Source: Labilibaculum antarcticum
GTDB taxonomy: Bacteria > Bacteroidota > Bacteroidia > Bacteroidales > Marinifilaceae
DNA length: 64,000 bases
NCBI RefSeq assembly: GCF_002356295.1
Contig: NZ_AP018042.1
Coordinates: 2,822,361-2,886,360, forward strand
Direction of reading: 5' to 3'
Both the position numbers and the translations under genes were made by a program. This document shows positions 51,765 through 61,030 of this stretch, piece after piece. Under the pieces are notes generated by a model. The model was not told where the DNA came from, did not search any database, and saw only the letters and a list, made by a program, of their open reading frames with translations. How positions within the stretch are numbered: the first letter of the stretch is position 1; every line of letters starts with the position of its first letter.

Positions 51765-52188
51765 AAGGTGTAGTTACTTAGGTATTCTGGGTGTTTGTAT
51801 CCACCTTTTGGAACTAGTAGGATATTATCCTTATAGAGTACGTGATAAAATAGGATATAAATATTATTCTGTTTAGATCTATTTGAAATTACATGTTGAA
51901 ATAGATTATTGATATATGATTTGGTAACTCCTACTGATGTCGATATGGAGGTACATAGTGTTAATTAATTCAGTTAAATCAATAAATATTTTTTAAGGAA
52001 TCTGATCAGAAATTCTATTGGCATATGCATCCAATGCAAACGATATAAAATTTAATCGCATTTCGAATTTATGATAATATATAACTCTAGTAATAAATTA
52101 TGCGTCAAGAAAGGCTTTCAGCTGTCTTGGTGATATCTAATGTCAAAAATCAACTAATCGTTTTTATTCACCTCAAGATGAAAAACTT
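51765..52188 (+). other. Long untranslated leader of susC
   Basis: About 420 bp separate the predicted promoter from the susC start. No coding frame is convincing; ATG 52178 opens only a four-codon frame (ATG AAA AAC TTA TGA). A weak hairpin GTAACTCC/GGAGGTAC (about 51925-51955) and AT-rich tracts are present. The length leaves room for post-transcriptional control. Confidence 0.4.
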
Positions 52189-55100
52189 ATGAAAAAACCG
52201 AAAAATTTACAGCAAATTTTTAGGATTATGGCGTTTACAGTATTTAGCTTCTTGCTTAGTGCAATGCAAGTTGTGGCTGTAAATTCAAATTCTCTAAATA
52301 CGGCTATGTCAACCGAATTGGATGATGAAGCTATAGAAAATGTTACAGATCAAGGAAGTGTTAGTGGTATTATTAAAGACAATACTGGATTTACTTTGCC
52401 TGGTGTTAGTGTTTTTGTGAAAGGTACCACCAATGGTACAATTACAAATATTGATGGCTTTTTTGAATTGTTAGGCGTTACCGAAGGGGATGTTTTGGTA
52501 ATCTCTTTTGTGGGTATGAAAACGCAAGAAATTGTGTTTGCTAACCAAACTACTTTGGAAATTGTATTGGAAGAAGATACAATTGGTTTGGACGAAGTAG
52601 TTGCAATTGGTTATACCACAAGAAAAAAAGGTGAACTTACTGGTTCTATTAGTACTATCGAAGCTGAGGAACTATCTAAAACTTCCAATAAGGATTTAGC
52701 TAAATCTTTAGCAGGTAAGGTTACTGGTTTAATTGTTTCCGATAGAGGAGGATATCCTGGAGATAGTGATATGACTCTTTTAATTAGAGGTAAATCAACT
52801 TTAGGGAATAATTCACCATTAATTTTAATTGATGGTATTACTGCCAGTAGTTTTTCAAATTTGGCTCCTCAGGATATTGAGTCATTAAATGTTTTGAAGG
52901 ATGGAGCGGCTGCTATTTACGGTGCACGTGCGGCTAATGGGGTAATTTTAATTACAACTAAAAGAGGAAAAGCAGGTAAAGCAAAAATTAGTTTATCTAG
53001 TTCGATTAACTTTTCTTCCTTTTCTGCGAAGCCAGACTTAATGTCTTCAGAGCAATATGCTATTTATAATAATGAAATAGCAACAAGAGAAGGAACTGCA
53101 CTTCCTTATACTCAGGAACAGATTGATAAGTATGCTGCTGGTAATGATCCTAACTATCCAAGTACAGATTGGGGAGATTTAACTTTTGCAGATTCTGCAC
53201 CGGAAACAAGAACCTCTCTTTCAATTTCTGGGGGTAGTGATAAGGTTAATTACTTTGTTAGTGGTGATTATATGGATCAAAAAGGAATGTTTGAATCGGG
53301 ATCTTTGAAATTTAAGCAATATCAAGTTCGTTCAAACATCGACATGAAACTACATGAGACTTTTACTTTGGGTCTTGATTTATCTGGACAATTTGGTAAT
53401 AGAAAAGAACCTGGTGTAGATGATGGTTTTATTTATAAGCACATTTACACAAATGAACCAACTGAAGTTGGGATTTATCCTAATGGTCTTCCTGGATGGG
53501 GTGGTGAGAATGGTGCCAATCCTTATGTAATGTCAAGTGCTGAGTCTGGTTTTGTTAAGCAACAGGATAATGATTTACGCGGTAAATTATCTTTTGACTG
53601 GAAGTTGGATATGCTAACTCCTGGTCTGAAAATTAAAGGTTTTGCAGGCTACAGAAAACAGAGTAATGATATAAAATCATGGTATACTCCTTGGTCTGTT
53701 TATCAGTTTCAGGAAGGAACAAATGAGTATGTAGAGACAGCTGGATTCTCTCAAAGTGGCAATAAGATTATTTTGCGCGAGAGTTTTTGGAAATATGATG
53801 AGTTGATGTTGAATTCAACGATTCACTATTCTAAAACTTTAGGCGAAGATCATAACATTAGTGCCTTCGCAGGTTATGAATATTTTTCATCACAGCAACG
53901 TTCGTTTTGGGCTGAGAAAAAAGATTTTCCAAGCAAGGATCATCCTGAATTATTTGCAGGTAGTGATGCAGGACAACAAGCTTCGGGTAATTCACAAGAA
54001 TGGGGAAGAGTAAATTATTTTGGATCTTTTTCTTACGATTATCAGAAAAAATACTTTGTTGACTTTACGCTTCGTCACGACGGTTCAAGTAATTTTGGAG
54101 AGAAAAAATTTGGTACTTTCCCCGGACTTGCTGTAGCATGGGCACTAGATAAGGAGTCATTCATGGAGGATATTTCATGGTTAAATGCCTTAAAATTGAG
54201 AAGTTCTTGGGCGCAAATGGGTAACGACCGTATCGCAGGATTCCAATACTTGACAAAATACGATTATGGAGGAACTAACTGGGCTCAACCAAATTCTTAT
54301 ATTTTCGGAACACCCGGAGTACAGTACAACTCTTACAACAGTAGTAATGTTCCTAATCCCGATATTACATGGGAAAAGGCTGATATGAAAAATATTGGCT
54401 TAAGTTTCAGTTTATTTGATTATAAATTATCGGGAGATGTTAACTATTTCTATCAGAAAAGAGAAGATATCTTAATTACACGAAATGCTTCAATTCCTGA
54501 TGTTGCCGGTCTAACTTTGCCACAGGAGAATTTAGGTAAAGTAGATAACTTCGGATGGGAATTTGAATTGAACTGGAAAGATAAAATAGGAGAGGTAGAT
54601 TATAATTTTGGTTTCAACTTTACTCAAGCTAAAAACGAAGTAGTTTATATGGATGAGGCTGCTGATGTCGAAGATTATATGAAGAGAGAAGGACACTCAA
54701 TGGATTCATATGTAATTTATCCTACTTCAGGGATCTTCAGGGATCAAGCTCAAGTTGATGCAACGGCAGTGAAAAAAGCAGGTTCAGGTGAAGGTGATCC
54801 AATCTATTTAGATACAAACGAAGACGGGAAAATTGATTCAAAGGATAGAGTTCGTTCTTATGACTCTAATGTTCCGGAAATTCAATTTGGTATTCATGGA
54901 GGAGTAAGCTACAAAAACTTTGATGCAAGCTTTTTATTTCAAGGACAAGCTAAAGCTAAAATGTTAGTATTCTTTGACCAATCAGGTTCCAAACCAGACT
55001 ATGTGTTTAATCAAAGATGGACTCCGGATAATCGTGATTCAAGATATCCAAGAGCTTTTAAGCAGGACGATTCATTTAGTGGAAATCAAAGTGGTAATGC

Positions 55101-55365
55101 TGCTAATTTTGAAGGAGCTGACTTGTGGTTGCACGATGCTTCTTTCGTAAGATTAAAAGAAGTTGAATTAGGATATACTTTCTCAAAAGGCCAAATTAAG
55201 TTTGGAACTCTAAAGGTATTTGCTCGAGGATTTAATTTATTAACAATGTTCTCTGATGTTTATGATTTAGGTTTAGATCCTGAGGCTAGTGGTTACAATA
55301 ATTTTAGAGGAAGTACTTATCCATCTCTAAAGTCTTATACTTTCGGGTTTAATCTTAATTTTTAA
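52189..55365 (+). CDS. SusC/RagA-family TonB-linked outer-membrane transporter
   Basis: The 1058-residue protein imports glycan oligosaccharides through the outer membrane with its SusD partner. It has a signal peptide (about 1-32), a carboxypeptidase-regulatory-like domain (about 55-130, with GVSVFVKGTTNGTITNIDG), and the SusC plug. The plug reads EVVAIGYTTRKKGELTGSIS at its start and later IRGKSTLGNNSPLILIDG. A large beta-barrel follows, ending SYTFGFNLNF. The susD gene follows 63 bp downstream. The import substrate is inferred from the surrounding sulfatases, GH2 and GH127 enzymes. No STN domain is seen, so regulation should be through the AraC protein and not through an ECF sigma factor. 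Confidence 0.96.
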   Translation: MKKPKNLQQIFRIMAFTVFSFLLSAMQVVAVNSNSLNTAMSTELDDEAIENVTDQGSVSGIIKDNTGFTLPGVSVFVKGTTNGTITNIDGFFELLGVTEGDVLVISFVGMKTQEIVFANQTTLEIVLEEDTIGLDEVVAIGYTTRKKGELTGSISTIEAEELSKTSNKDLAKSLAGKVTGLIVSDRGGYPGDSDMTLLIRGKSTLGNNSPLILIDGITASSFSNLAPQDIESLNVLKDGAAAIYGARAANGVILITTKRGKAGKAKISLSSSINFSSFSAKPDLMSSEQYAIYNNEIATREGTALPYTQEQIDKYAAGNDPNYPSTDWGDLTFADSAPETRTSLSISGGSDKVNYFVSGDYMDQKGMFESGSLKFKQYQVRSNIDMKLHETFTLGLDLSGQFGNRKEPGVDDGFIYKHIYTNEPTEVGIYPNGLPGWGGENGANPYVMSSAESGFVKQQDNDLRGKLSFDWKLDMLTPGLKIKGFAGYRKQSNDIKSWYTPWSVYQFQEGTNEYVETAGFSQSGNKIILRESFWKYDELMLNSTIHYSKTLGEDHNISAFAGYEYFSSQQRSFWAEKKDFPSKDHPELFAGSDAGQQASGNSQEWGRVNYFGSFSYDYQKKYFVDFTLRHDGSSNFGEKKFGTFPGLAVAWALDKESFMEDISWLNALKLRSSWAQMGNDRIAGFQYLTKYDYGGTNWAQPNSYIFGTPGVQYNSYNSSNVPNPDITWEKADMKNIGLSFSLFDYKLSGDVNYFYQKREDILITRNASIPDVAGLTLPQENLGKVDNFGWEFELNWKDKIGEVDYNFGFNFTQAKNEVVYMDEAADVEDYMKREGHSMDSYVIYPTSGIFRDQAQVDATAVKKAGSGEGDPIYLDTNEDGKIDSKDRVRSYDSNVPEIQFGIHGGVSYKNFDASFLFQGQAKAKMLVFFDQSGSKPDYVFNQRWTPDNRDSRYPRAFKQDDSFSGNQSGNAANFEGADLWLHDASFVRLKEVELGYTFSKGQIKFGTLKVFARGFNLLTMFSDVYDLGLDPEASGYNNFRGSTYPSLKSYTFGFNLNF

Positions 55366-55428
55366 TTAAAAGTTAAAAAATACTCCGTTTAATTAGAGGA
55401 TGATATATTCAATATAAAAAATAGAGAG

Positions 55429-57132
55429 ATGAAAAATTTTAAATATATACTTATTGTATTTGCACTTTTTGCAACATTTGGTTGTGAAGATGTGTTGGAT
55501 ACCGAAGCAAAAGATGCTTTCGCTGAGGATTTAATTTACAGCGATCCGAGTCAATTGGAAAAATTGGTTTTTACATCATACAATAGCACTGAAGGGTGGG
55601 GCTTGAATCGAGATCAATGGTGGTCACGTCGATTTAATATTGAGGGAGCTTCTTTTGAGGCAAAATTTAACTTCAAAGATCTTGATTTATTCAGAGCAAG
55701 AGCTGGTTGGATAGCTAATAATGTTGGCGTTTTTGCTCAGAAATGGTCGCAATATTGGGATTACGTGCGTTTAACCAATGAATTTTTGGATCGTGTTGAT
55801 GATAGTGAAGCGATGAAAGTTGATCCGGATAAGGTGAATATACTTAAGGCTGAGATGAAATTTTTAAGAGCCAATTTATATTCTAAATTGATCCGCTTTT
55901 ATGGGGGTGTTCCAATTATGGAGGGAGCACTTGGTCTTGAGGATAATTTTAATTTGGAAAGAAATTCTTACGAGGAATGTGTTGACTTCATTGTAAAAGA
56001 GTTAGATGAGGCGGCTGCAATTCTTCCATTAACACGTCCTGATAGTGAATTTGGTAGAGTAACTAAATTAGCGGCTTTAGCTGTTAAATCGCGTACATTA
56101 TTGTATGCGGCAAGTAAGCTTCACGATCCTGCTACTGTTCCAAACGGACCCTTATATGATTATACTAAAGCATCAAAATGGCAAGATGCTTCTGATGCTG
56201 CAAAAGCAGTTATTGATTTAGTGGGAGCGAGAGATCTTATTTCTGTAGCCGATGCAAAAGCTTATCAGGAATTATTTTTGTCTCCTAATGAGGATATTTT
56301 GTTTGCAAGACCTTACGGTTCTGTTTATTATGATTTCGGAACGGATGTGAACTCGCTACCTGATCAGACTATGTCTCCAAGTGGTTACGGGGGTTGGGCA
56401 TTATCTTCACCAACACATAATTTCACATTGCAATTTAATATGGCGGATGGAACCACAACGGATGAAGTAACTTTTGATCCCGCGAATCCAAATACAGGTA
56501 GAGAGATGAGATATTATGCAGATTTAAACTTCAATGGTGCAATGTTTCGAGGTAGAGATGTTCAATATTATCTTGCTGAAACACCTAGTGTAGAAACACC
56601 AAATGGGTTGGATTCTCCTGAAGGATTAGGAAATACTGGACATTCTTCCAAAACGGGTTATAATATCAGAAAATTTCAGGATGAAAGTCTGGGAGGGTTA
56701 ACCGATATTTCTTCTCAACGTCCTTATATTTTGTATCGATTATCTGAAGTTTATTTGAATTACGCTGAAGCTCAATATCACTTGGGTGCAGAGAGTGTTG
56801 CCAGAGATTTTGTTTCTAAAATTTCATCAAGAGCACTTCAGCCAGCTATTACTGCTACAGGAGAAGATCTTTTGGAAGCAATCAAAAGAGAAAGACGTGT
56901 TGAACTTTGTTTTGAAGGTCATAATTTCTTTGATGAGAGAAGATGGATGAATGAAGCTCATTTGGGTTTTGATATAAAAGGATTGACTTGGACAATGGCA
57001 ACTGATGGATCTTTATCTTTCACGGAAAACACTGTTGTTACAAGACCTTGGTTCGAAAGAGAGTACTATTTACCAATTCCTTCTACAGAAATTGAAAAGG
57101 CTCCTGCATTATTGCAAAATGATGGATATTAA
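55429..57132 (+). CDS. SusD/RagB-family surface glycan-binding lipoprotein
   Basis: The 567-residue protein is the lid that covers the SusC channel and captures oligosaccharides. It has a lipoprotein signal with Cys19 (TFGCED). The TPR-rich SusD fold shows VNILKAEMKFLRANLYSKL, then IRFYGGVPIM, and the C-terminal signature AIKRERRVELCFEGHNFFDERRW. It ends with YYLPIPSTEIEKAPALLQND, as in most family members. It forms a unit with susC; a strong terminator follows. Confidence 0.96.
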   Translation: MKNFKYILIVFALFATFGCEDVLDTEAKDAFAEDLIYSDPSQLEKLVFTSYNSTEGWGLNRDQWWSRRFNIEGASFEAKFNFKDLDLFRARAGWIANNVGVFAQKWSQYWDYVRLTNEFLDRVDDSEAMKVDPDKVNILKAEMKFLRANLYSKLIRFYGGVPIMEGALGLEDNFNLERNSYEECVDFIVKELDEAAAILPLTRPDSEFGRVTKLAALAVKSRTLLYAASKLHDPATVPNGPLYDYTKASKWQDASDAAKAVIDLVGARDLISVADAKAYQELFLSPNEDILFARPYGSVYYDFGTDVNSLPDQTMSPSGYGGWALSSPTHNFTLQFNMADGTTTDEVTFDPANPNTGREMRYYADLNFNGAMFRGRDVQYYLAETPSVETPNGLDSPEGLGNTGHSSKTGYNIRKFQDESLGGLTDISSQRPYILYRLSEVYLNYAEAQYHLGAESVARDFVSKISSRALQPAITATGEDLLEAIKRERRVELCFEGHNFFDERRWMNEAHLGFDIKGLTWTMATDGSLSFTENTVVTRPWFEREYYLPIPSTEIEKAPALLQNDGY

Positions 57133-57182
57133 TACAATAAAATTTAAGTTAGTATTAGATTAGTTATAGTGAGATTAGTGTG

Positions 57183-57214
57183 AATACCGGAAGGAAACTT
57201 CCGGTATTTTTTTT
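57183..57214 (+). terminator. Intrinsic terminator of susC-susD
   Basis: AATACCGGAAG and CTTCCGGTATT form an 11-bp stem with a GAAA tetraloop, followed by a T-run, 50 bp after the susD stop. Confidence 0.93.
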
Positions 57215-57290
57215 GGTTCATCTATTTTCGAATCTAGAAATTAGATGATGAAATCGGTAAAAGAGAGTTCAAGTCATAAAATATTACCAA

Positions 57291-57360
57291 GGGGTAAAAT
57301 AATGTAATCACGAGGTAAATTTCACCAAGCTAGTTCATTCTAATTTGATTTTCTTTGTTA
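57291..57360 (+). promoter_or_regulatory. Operator and promoter of the sulfatase-GH127 operon (copy 3)
   Basis: GGGGTAAAATAATGTAA (from 57291) is followed by GGTAAAT, half-sites 21 bp apart. TTCTTTGTTA lies at 57351-57360, again 60 bp from the site start, exactly as in copy 1. The sulfatase start codon is 86 bp further downstream. Confidence 0.75.
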
Positions 57361-57446
57361 GTAAGAATAAATTGTAAAAGGGAAAGAATTTTTGTTTGAA
57401 CAGAAAAGACGAATTCTCATATGTTGAAACTTATACTATAATTGAG

Positions 57447-58829
57447 ATGAAATATAAAGTACTACTTATTACAGTTCTGCTTTTTCAGCAACTTGTATTC
57501 GCACAAAAGAAACCCAATATAGTGCTTCTTTTTTCTGATGATGCGGGTTATGCTGATTTTGGATTTCAGGGAAGTAAGGTAATGCACACGCCAAATCTGG
57601 ATAAATTAGCCAGTGAAGGTGTGAAATTTACACAAGGATATGTGTCTGCATCAGTTTGTGGTCCTTCGCGAGCAGGACTTATGACTGGGCGCTATCAAGA
57701 AAGTTTTGGTTTTGAAGAGAACAATGTACCTACATTCATGAGTAGTAATTCTGCTTTAGATGGAGAGAATATGGGTTTGCCACTCGATCAGGTAACTATT
57801 GGAGATCATTTAAAGGCGTTGGGTTATACTACAGCAATTTTTGGAAAATGGCATTTGGGAGGTGCTGATTGTTACCACCCAAGCAAACGTGGATTTGATG
57901 AGTTTTATGGATTTCGTGGTGGAGCACGTAGCTACTATGAATATCCAAATGTTCTGAATGTGCCACGTGAAAATCGCTTGGAACGTAATTTTGAAGAGTA
58001 TGCCGAGCCAGAAAGATATTTAACCGATAGACTTGGTGAAGAAGCAGTTGATTTTATTGAAAGGAATCAAGATAAACCATTTTTTGCTTTTGTGTCGTTT
58101 AATGCGGTACACACTCCTATGGAAGCTGAGGAAAAGGATATGGCAAAGTTTCCACAATTATCTGGAAAAAGACAGCAGGTTGCTGGTATGACTTTGGCAT
58201 TGGATCGTGCTTGCGGATTGATTCTTGATAAATTAAAAGAACTTGGCTTGGATGAAAACACAATTGTGGTTTTTACAAACGATAATGGGGGACCAACCGA
58301 TAAAAATGCTTCAATTAATCTTCCCTTAGCAGGAACAAAATCGAATCACCTAGAAGGTGGTGTGAGAGTTCCTTATATAATGCGATGGCCAGGAAAAATT
58401 AAAGAAAATACGGAATATGATTATCCTGTGAGTACGATGGATCTGTTGCCTACTTTTGTAGCTGCTGCAGGAGGCGATTCTAAAGCATTGGAAAATGTTG
58501 ATGGAGTTGATTTACTGCCTTTTATTCAGAATGAAAACACAAGTAGACCTCATAATGTTTTATTTTGGAAAAAAGATTGCCGAGCTTCTGTACGTTTGGG
58601 AGATTGGAAATTATTGAGATTTCCTGACCGTCCTGCAGAGTTATATAATATCATTAAAGATGAGTCGGAGCAAAACGATTTGGCCGCAAAATATCCTGAC
58701 AAAGTACGTGAAATGTATAAGATGATATTCGAGTGGGAATCTACTTTAGAGCGCCCTCGTTGGTTGTTGGATCGTAAATTCGAAAATGTAGATATTGACA
58801 GAATGGATAAATATAGAAAAGTTAAATAA
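57447..58829 (+). CDS. Type I (formylglycine) sulfatase, secreted
   Basis: The protein is 460 residues from ATG 57447, which gives a clean signal peptide ([20 protein letters not shown]); the TTG-started extension from 57396 is rejected. The fold starts [17 protein letters not shown] with the metal-binding Asp pair. The formylglycine Cys71 sits in [24 protein letters not shown] and TNDNGGP complete the active site. It differs clearly from the lipoprotein sulfatase at 45440, so a different sulfate position or oligosaccharide is likely. It heads the operon driven by the third operator copy, and the first GH127 gene starts 2 bp after its stop. Confidence 0.94.
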   Translation: MKYKVLLITVLLFQQLVFAQKKPNIVLLFSDDAGYADFGFQGSKVMHTPNLDKLASEGVKFTQGYVSASVCGPSRAGLMTGRYQESFGFEENNVPTFMSSNSALDGENMGLPLDQVTIGDHLKALGYTTAIFGKWHLGGADCYHPSKRGFDEFYGFRGGARSYYEYPNVLNVPRENRLERNFEEYAEPERYLTDRLGEEAVDFIERNQDKPFFAFVSFNAVHTPMEAEEKDMAKFPQLSGKRQQVAGMTLALDRACGLILDKLKELGLDENTIVVFTNDNGGPTDKNASINLPLAGTKSNHLEGGVRVPYIMRWPGKIKENTEYDYPVSTMDLLPTFVAAAGGDSKALENVDGVDLLPFIQNENTSRPHNVLFWKKDCRASVRLGDWKLLRFPDRPAELYNIIKDESEQNDLAAKYPDKVREMYKMIFEWESTLERPRWLLDRKFENVDIDRMDKYRKVK

Positions 58830-58831
58830 TC

Positions 58832-60856
58832 ATGATAAAGAGACTACTATTAATCGCTTGTGGTGTAACGTTTTTATTTTCAAGCAACGCACAGGAACAC
58901 GGAATTATTAATAATGCGAAAAGCCCGTATGTAAAACTGAAAAGTGTTGACATGGGAGATTGTATTTGGACCGATGGTTTTTGGGCTGAAAAGTTTAATG
59001 TTGCTAAAGAAAGTATGGTTCCATATATGGGAGAAGTATTGTGTGGAGATACGGGTCATGCATTAAATAACTTTAAAATTACTGCTGGTCATAAGCATGG
59101 TGAGCATAAAGGAATGCGCTGGCACGATGGAGACTTCTATAAGTATATGGAGGCGGTTTCCTATGTGTATTCTCAAACGAAAGATGAAAAATACCTAAAG
59201 GAGTTAGATGCTTACATTAAAATTATTGGTGAAGCTCAGCAAGAGGATGGTTACTTACAAACTCAGATTCAATTAAATCCTAAGGTGGATCGTTATGAGA
59301 ATCGTAAATATCATGAAATGTATAATACAGGTCACTTATTAACCAGTGCTTGTATTCATTATAGAATTACTGGCCAAAGAAACTTTTTAGATATAGCTAT
59401 TAAGCATGCTGATTTGTTGTATACTATATTTATGCCTGAGGATAAAAAATATGGTCGTTTTGGTTTTAACCAGACTCAAATTATGGGATTGGTTGAATTA
59501 TACCGTACCGTTGGGGATAAGAAGTATCTTAAATTAGCCGAGAAGTTTATTAACAATCGCGGTAAATATAAGGTGGAAGAAACACCCGCAACCGAAGGTT
59601 ATCCAATTGGAGATATGGTACAGGAATTTATTCCTTTACGCGAGGCTGATGAGGCTGTAGGACATGCTGTACTTGCTTTGTATTACTATGCTGGTGCTGC
59701 CGATGTTTATTCTGAAACAGGGGAAACTGCTTTAGTTGATGCTTTGGATCGTTTGTGGGAAAATGTTACAGATCAAAAAATGTACGTAACTGGTGCTGTT
59801 GGTCAAACTCACTATGGTGCATCTACAAATCGTCAAATGATTGAAGAAGGCTTTATCGATTCTTATATGATGCCAAACATGACTGCATACAACGAAACTT
59901 GTGCAAATATTTGTAATGCCATGTTCAGTTACCGCATGTTGGGTATTCATGGAGAATCAAAATATGCCGATATAATGGAATTGGTTGAGTTTAATAGTGG
60001 TCTTTCAGGAATTAGCATTGAAGGTAAAGATTATTACTATGCAAATCCTCTACGAGTTATTGATGGAGCAAGAGATTATGAGAAAATGAATACGGAATAT
60101 CCTGAGCGCCAGCCTTATTTGGAGTGTTTTTGTTGTCCTCCAAACTTGGTTCGTACTGTTTGTAAATTATCAGGATGGGCTTATAGTAAATCGGAAAACG
60201 GAATTGCAGTTAATCTATTCGGTGGAAACAAATTATCTACAAGCTTATTAGACGGTTCAAAAATTGAATTGTCTCAAGTAACTCAATATCCATGGGAAGG
60301 ACTTGTGAATATTACCATCGAGAAGTGTAAAAAAGATGCTTTTGATGTAATGCTTCGAATTCCTAATTGGGCAAAAGGTTCAACAATAATGGTAAATGGA
60401 GAAGCAACTGGTGTTGATGCTAAAGTTGGAAAATTTGCAGTCGTAAATCGTAAATGGAAAAAAGGCGATGTAATTACTTTAAATATGCCGATGGAAATAA
60501 CATTTGTTGAAGGTCATACTCGCATTGAAGAAGTTCGTAATCAGGTAGCTATTAAGCGTGGTCCAATTGTATATTGTGTTGAGTCTGCCGATTTACCTGC
60601 AGGCACTAAAATTGTTGACGTATATCTTAATAATAAAGCTCCTTATAAGGCCGAATTTAAAAACGATCTTTTGGGTGGAGTAACAACCATTCAAACAGAA
60701 CTGCTTATTCGTAAAAATAACAACGAGGAGAGCATGTATAAGGCAGTTAAAAAACCTGAGTTTGAAACAATCAAAGCTCAGTTAATTCCTAATTACGCTT
60801 GGAGTAATCGAGGACAAGGTGAGATGACCGTGTTTATGCCAATAATCTGGAAATAG
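58832..60856 (+). CDS. GH127-family glycoside hydrolase (first paralogue)
   Basis: The 674-residue protein has a signal peptide ending SSNAQ (residue 21) and an (alpha/alpha)6-barrel followed by beta-domains. GH127 enzymes use a zinc-bound cysteine as nucleophile. The expected residues are present: Glu355 and Cys357 in YNETCANIC, and Cys434-Cys435 in LECFCCPPN, matching E338, C340, C417 and C418 of the beta-L-arabinofuranosidase HypBA1. From memory, GH127 members of Zobellia carrageenan loci cleave 3,6-anhydro-D-galactose from oligocarrageenans. With sulfatases and an anhydrosugar pathway alongside, I prefer that activity to arabinofuranosidase. It starts 2 bp after the sulfatase. Confidence 0.9.
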   Translation: MIKRLLLIACGVTFLFSSNAQEHGIINNAKSPYVKLKSVDMGDCIWTDGFWAEKFNVAKESMVPYMGEVLCGDTGHALNNFKITAGHKHGEHKGMRWHDGDFYKYMEAVSYVYSQTKDEKYLKELDAYIKIIGEAQQEDGYLQTQIQLNPKVDRYENRKYHEMYNTGHLLTSACIHYRITGQRNFLDIAIKHADLLYTIFMPEDKKYGRFGFNQTQIMGLVELYRTVGDKKYLKLAEKFINNRGKYKVEETPATEGYPIGDMVQEFIPLREADEAVGHAVLALYYYAGAADVYSETGETALVDALDRLWENVTDQKMYVTGAVGQTHYGASTNRQMIEEGFIDSYMMPNMTAYNETCANICNAMFSYRMLGIHGESKYADIMELVEFNSGLSGISIEGKDYYYANPLRVIDGARDYEKMNTEYPERQPYLECFCCPPNLVRTVCKLSGWAYSKSENGIAVNLFGGNKLSTSLLDGSKIELSQVTQYPWEGLVNITIEKCKKDAFDVMLRIPNWAKGSTIMVNGEATGVDAKVGKFAVVNRKWKKGDVITLNMPMEITFVEGHTRIEEVRNQVAIKRGPIVYCVESADLPAGTKIVDVYLNNKAPYKAEFKNDLLGGVTTIQTELLIRKNNNEESMYKAVKKPEFETIKAQLIPNYAWSNRGQGEMTVFMPIIWK

Positions 60857-60936
60857 TAAAAATTTAATAATCATATTGCGTTTAACCCTTATGGTTGAAA
60901 GCAATAGAATAGTTTCAATCAAAACAGGCTAGAATG

Positions 60937-60990
60937 AATCAGCGTCTCATGCAAATAGGAAACTATGACGTGGGATGCTGATTTTTTTAT
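60937..60990 (+). terminator. Terminator-like hairpin between the two GH127 genes
   Basis: AATCAGCGTCTCA (60937-60949) pairs with TGGGATGCTGATT (60971-60983) through 13 bp including two G-U pairs, followed by a run of seven Ts. The second paralogue may thus be expressed less, or from its own promoter. Confidence 0.75.
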
Positions 60991-61030
60991 TTTAGGATGC
61001 AATTAATAAATTTCAATAAATTAATATCAG

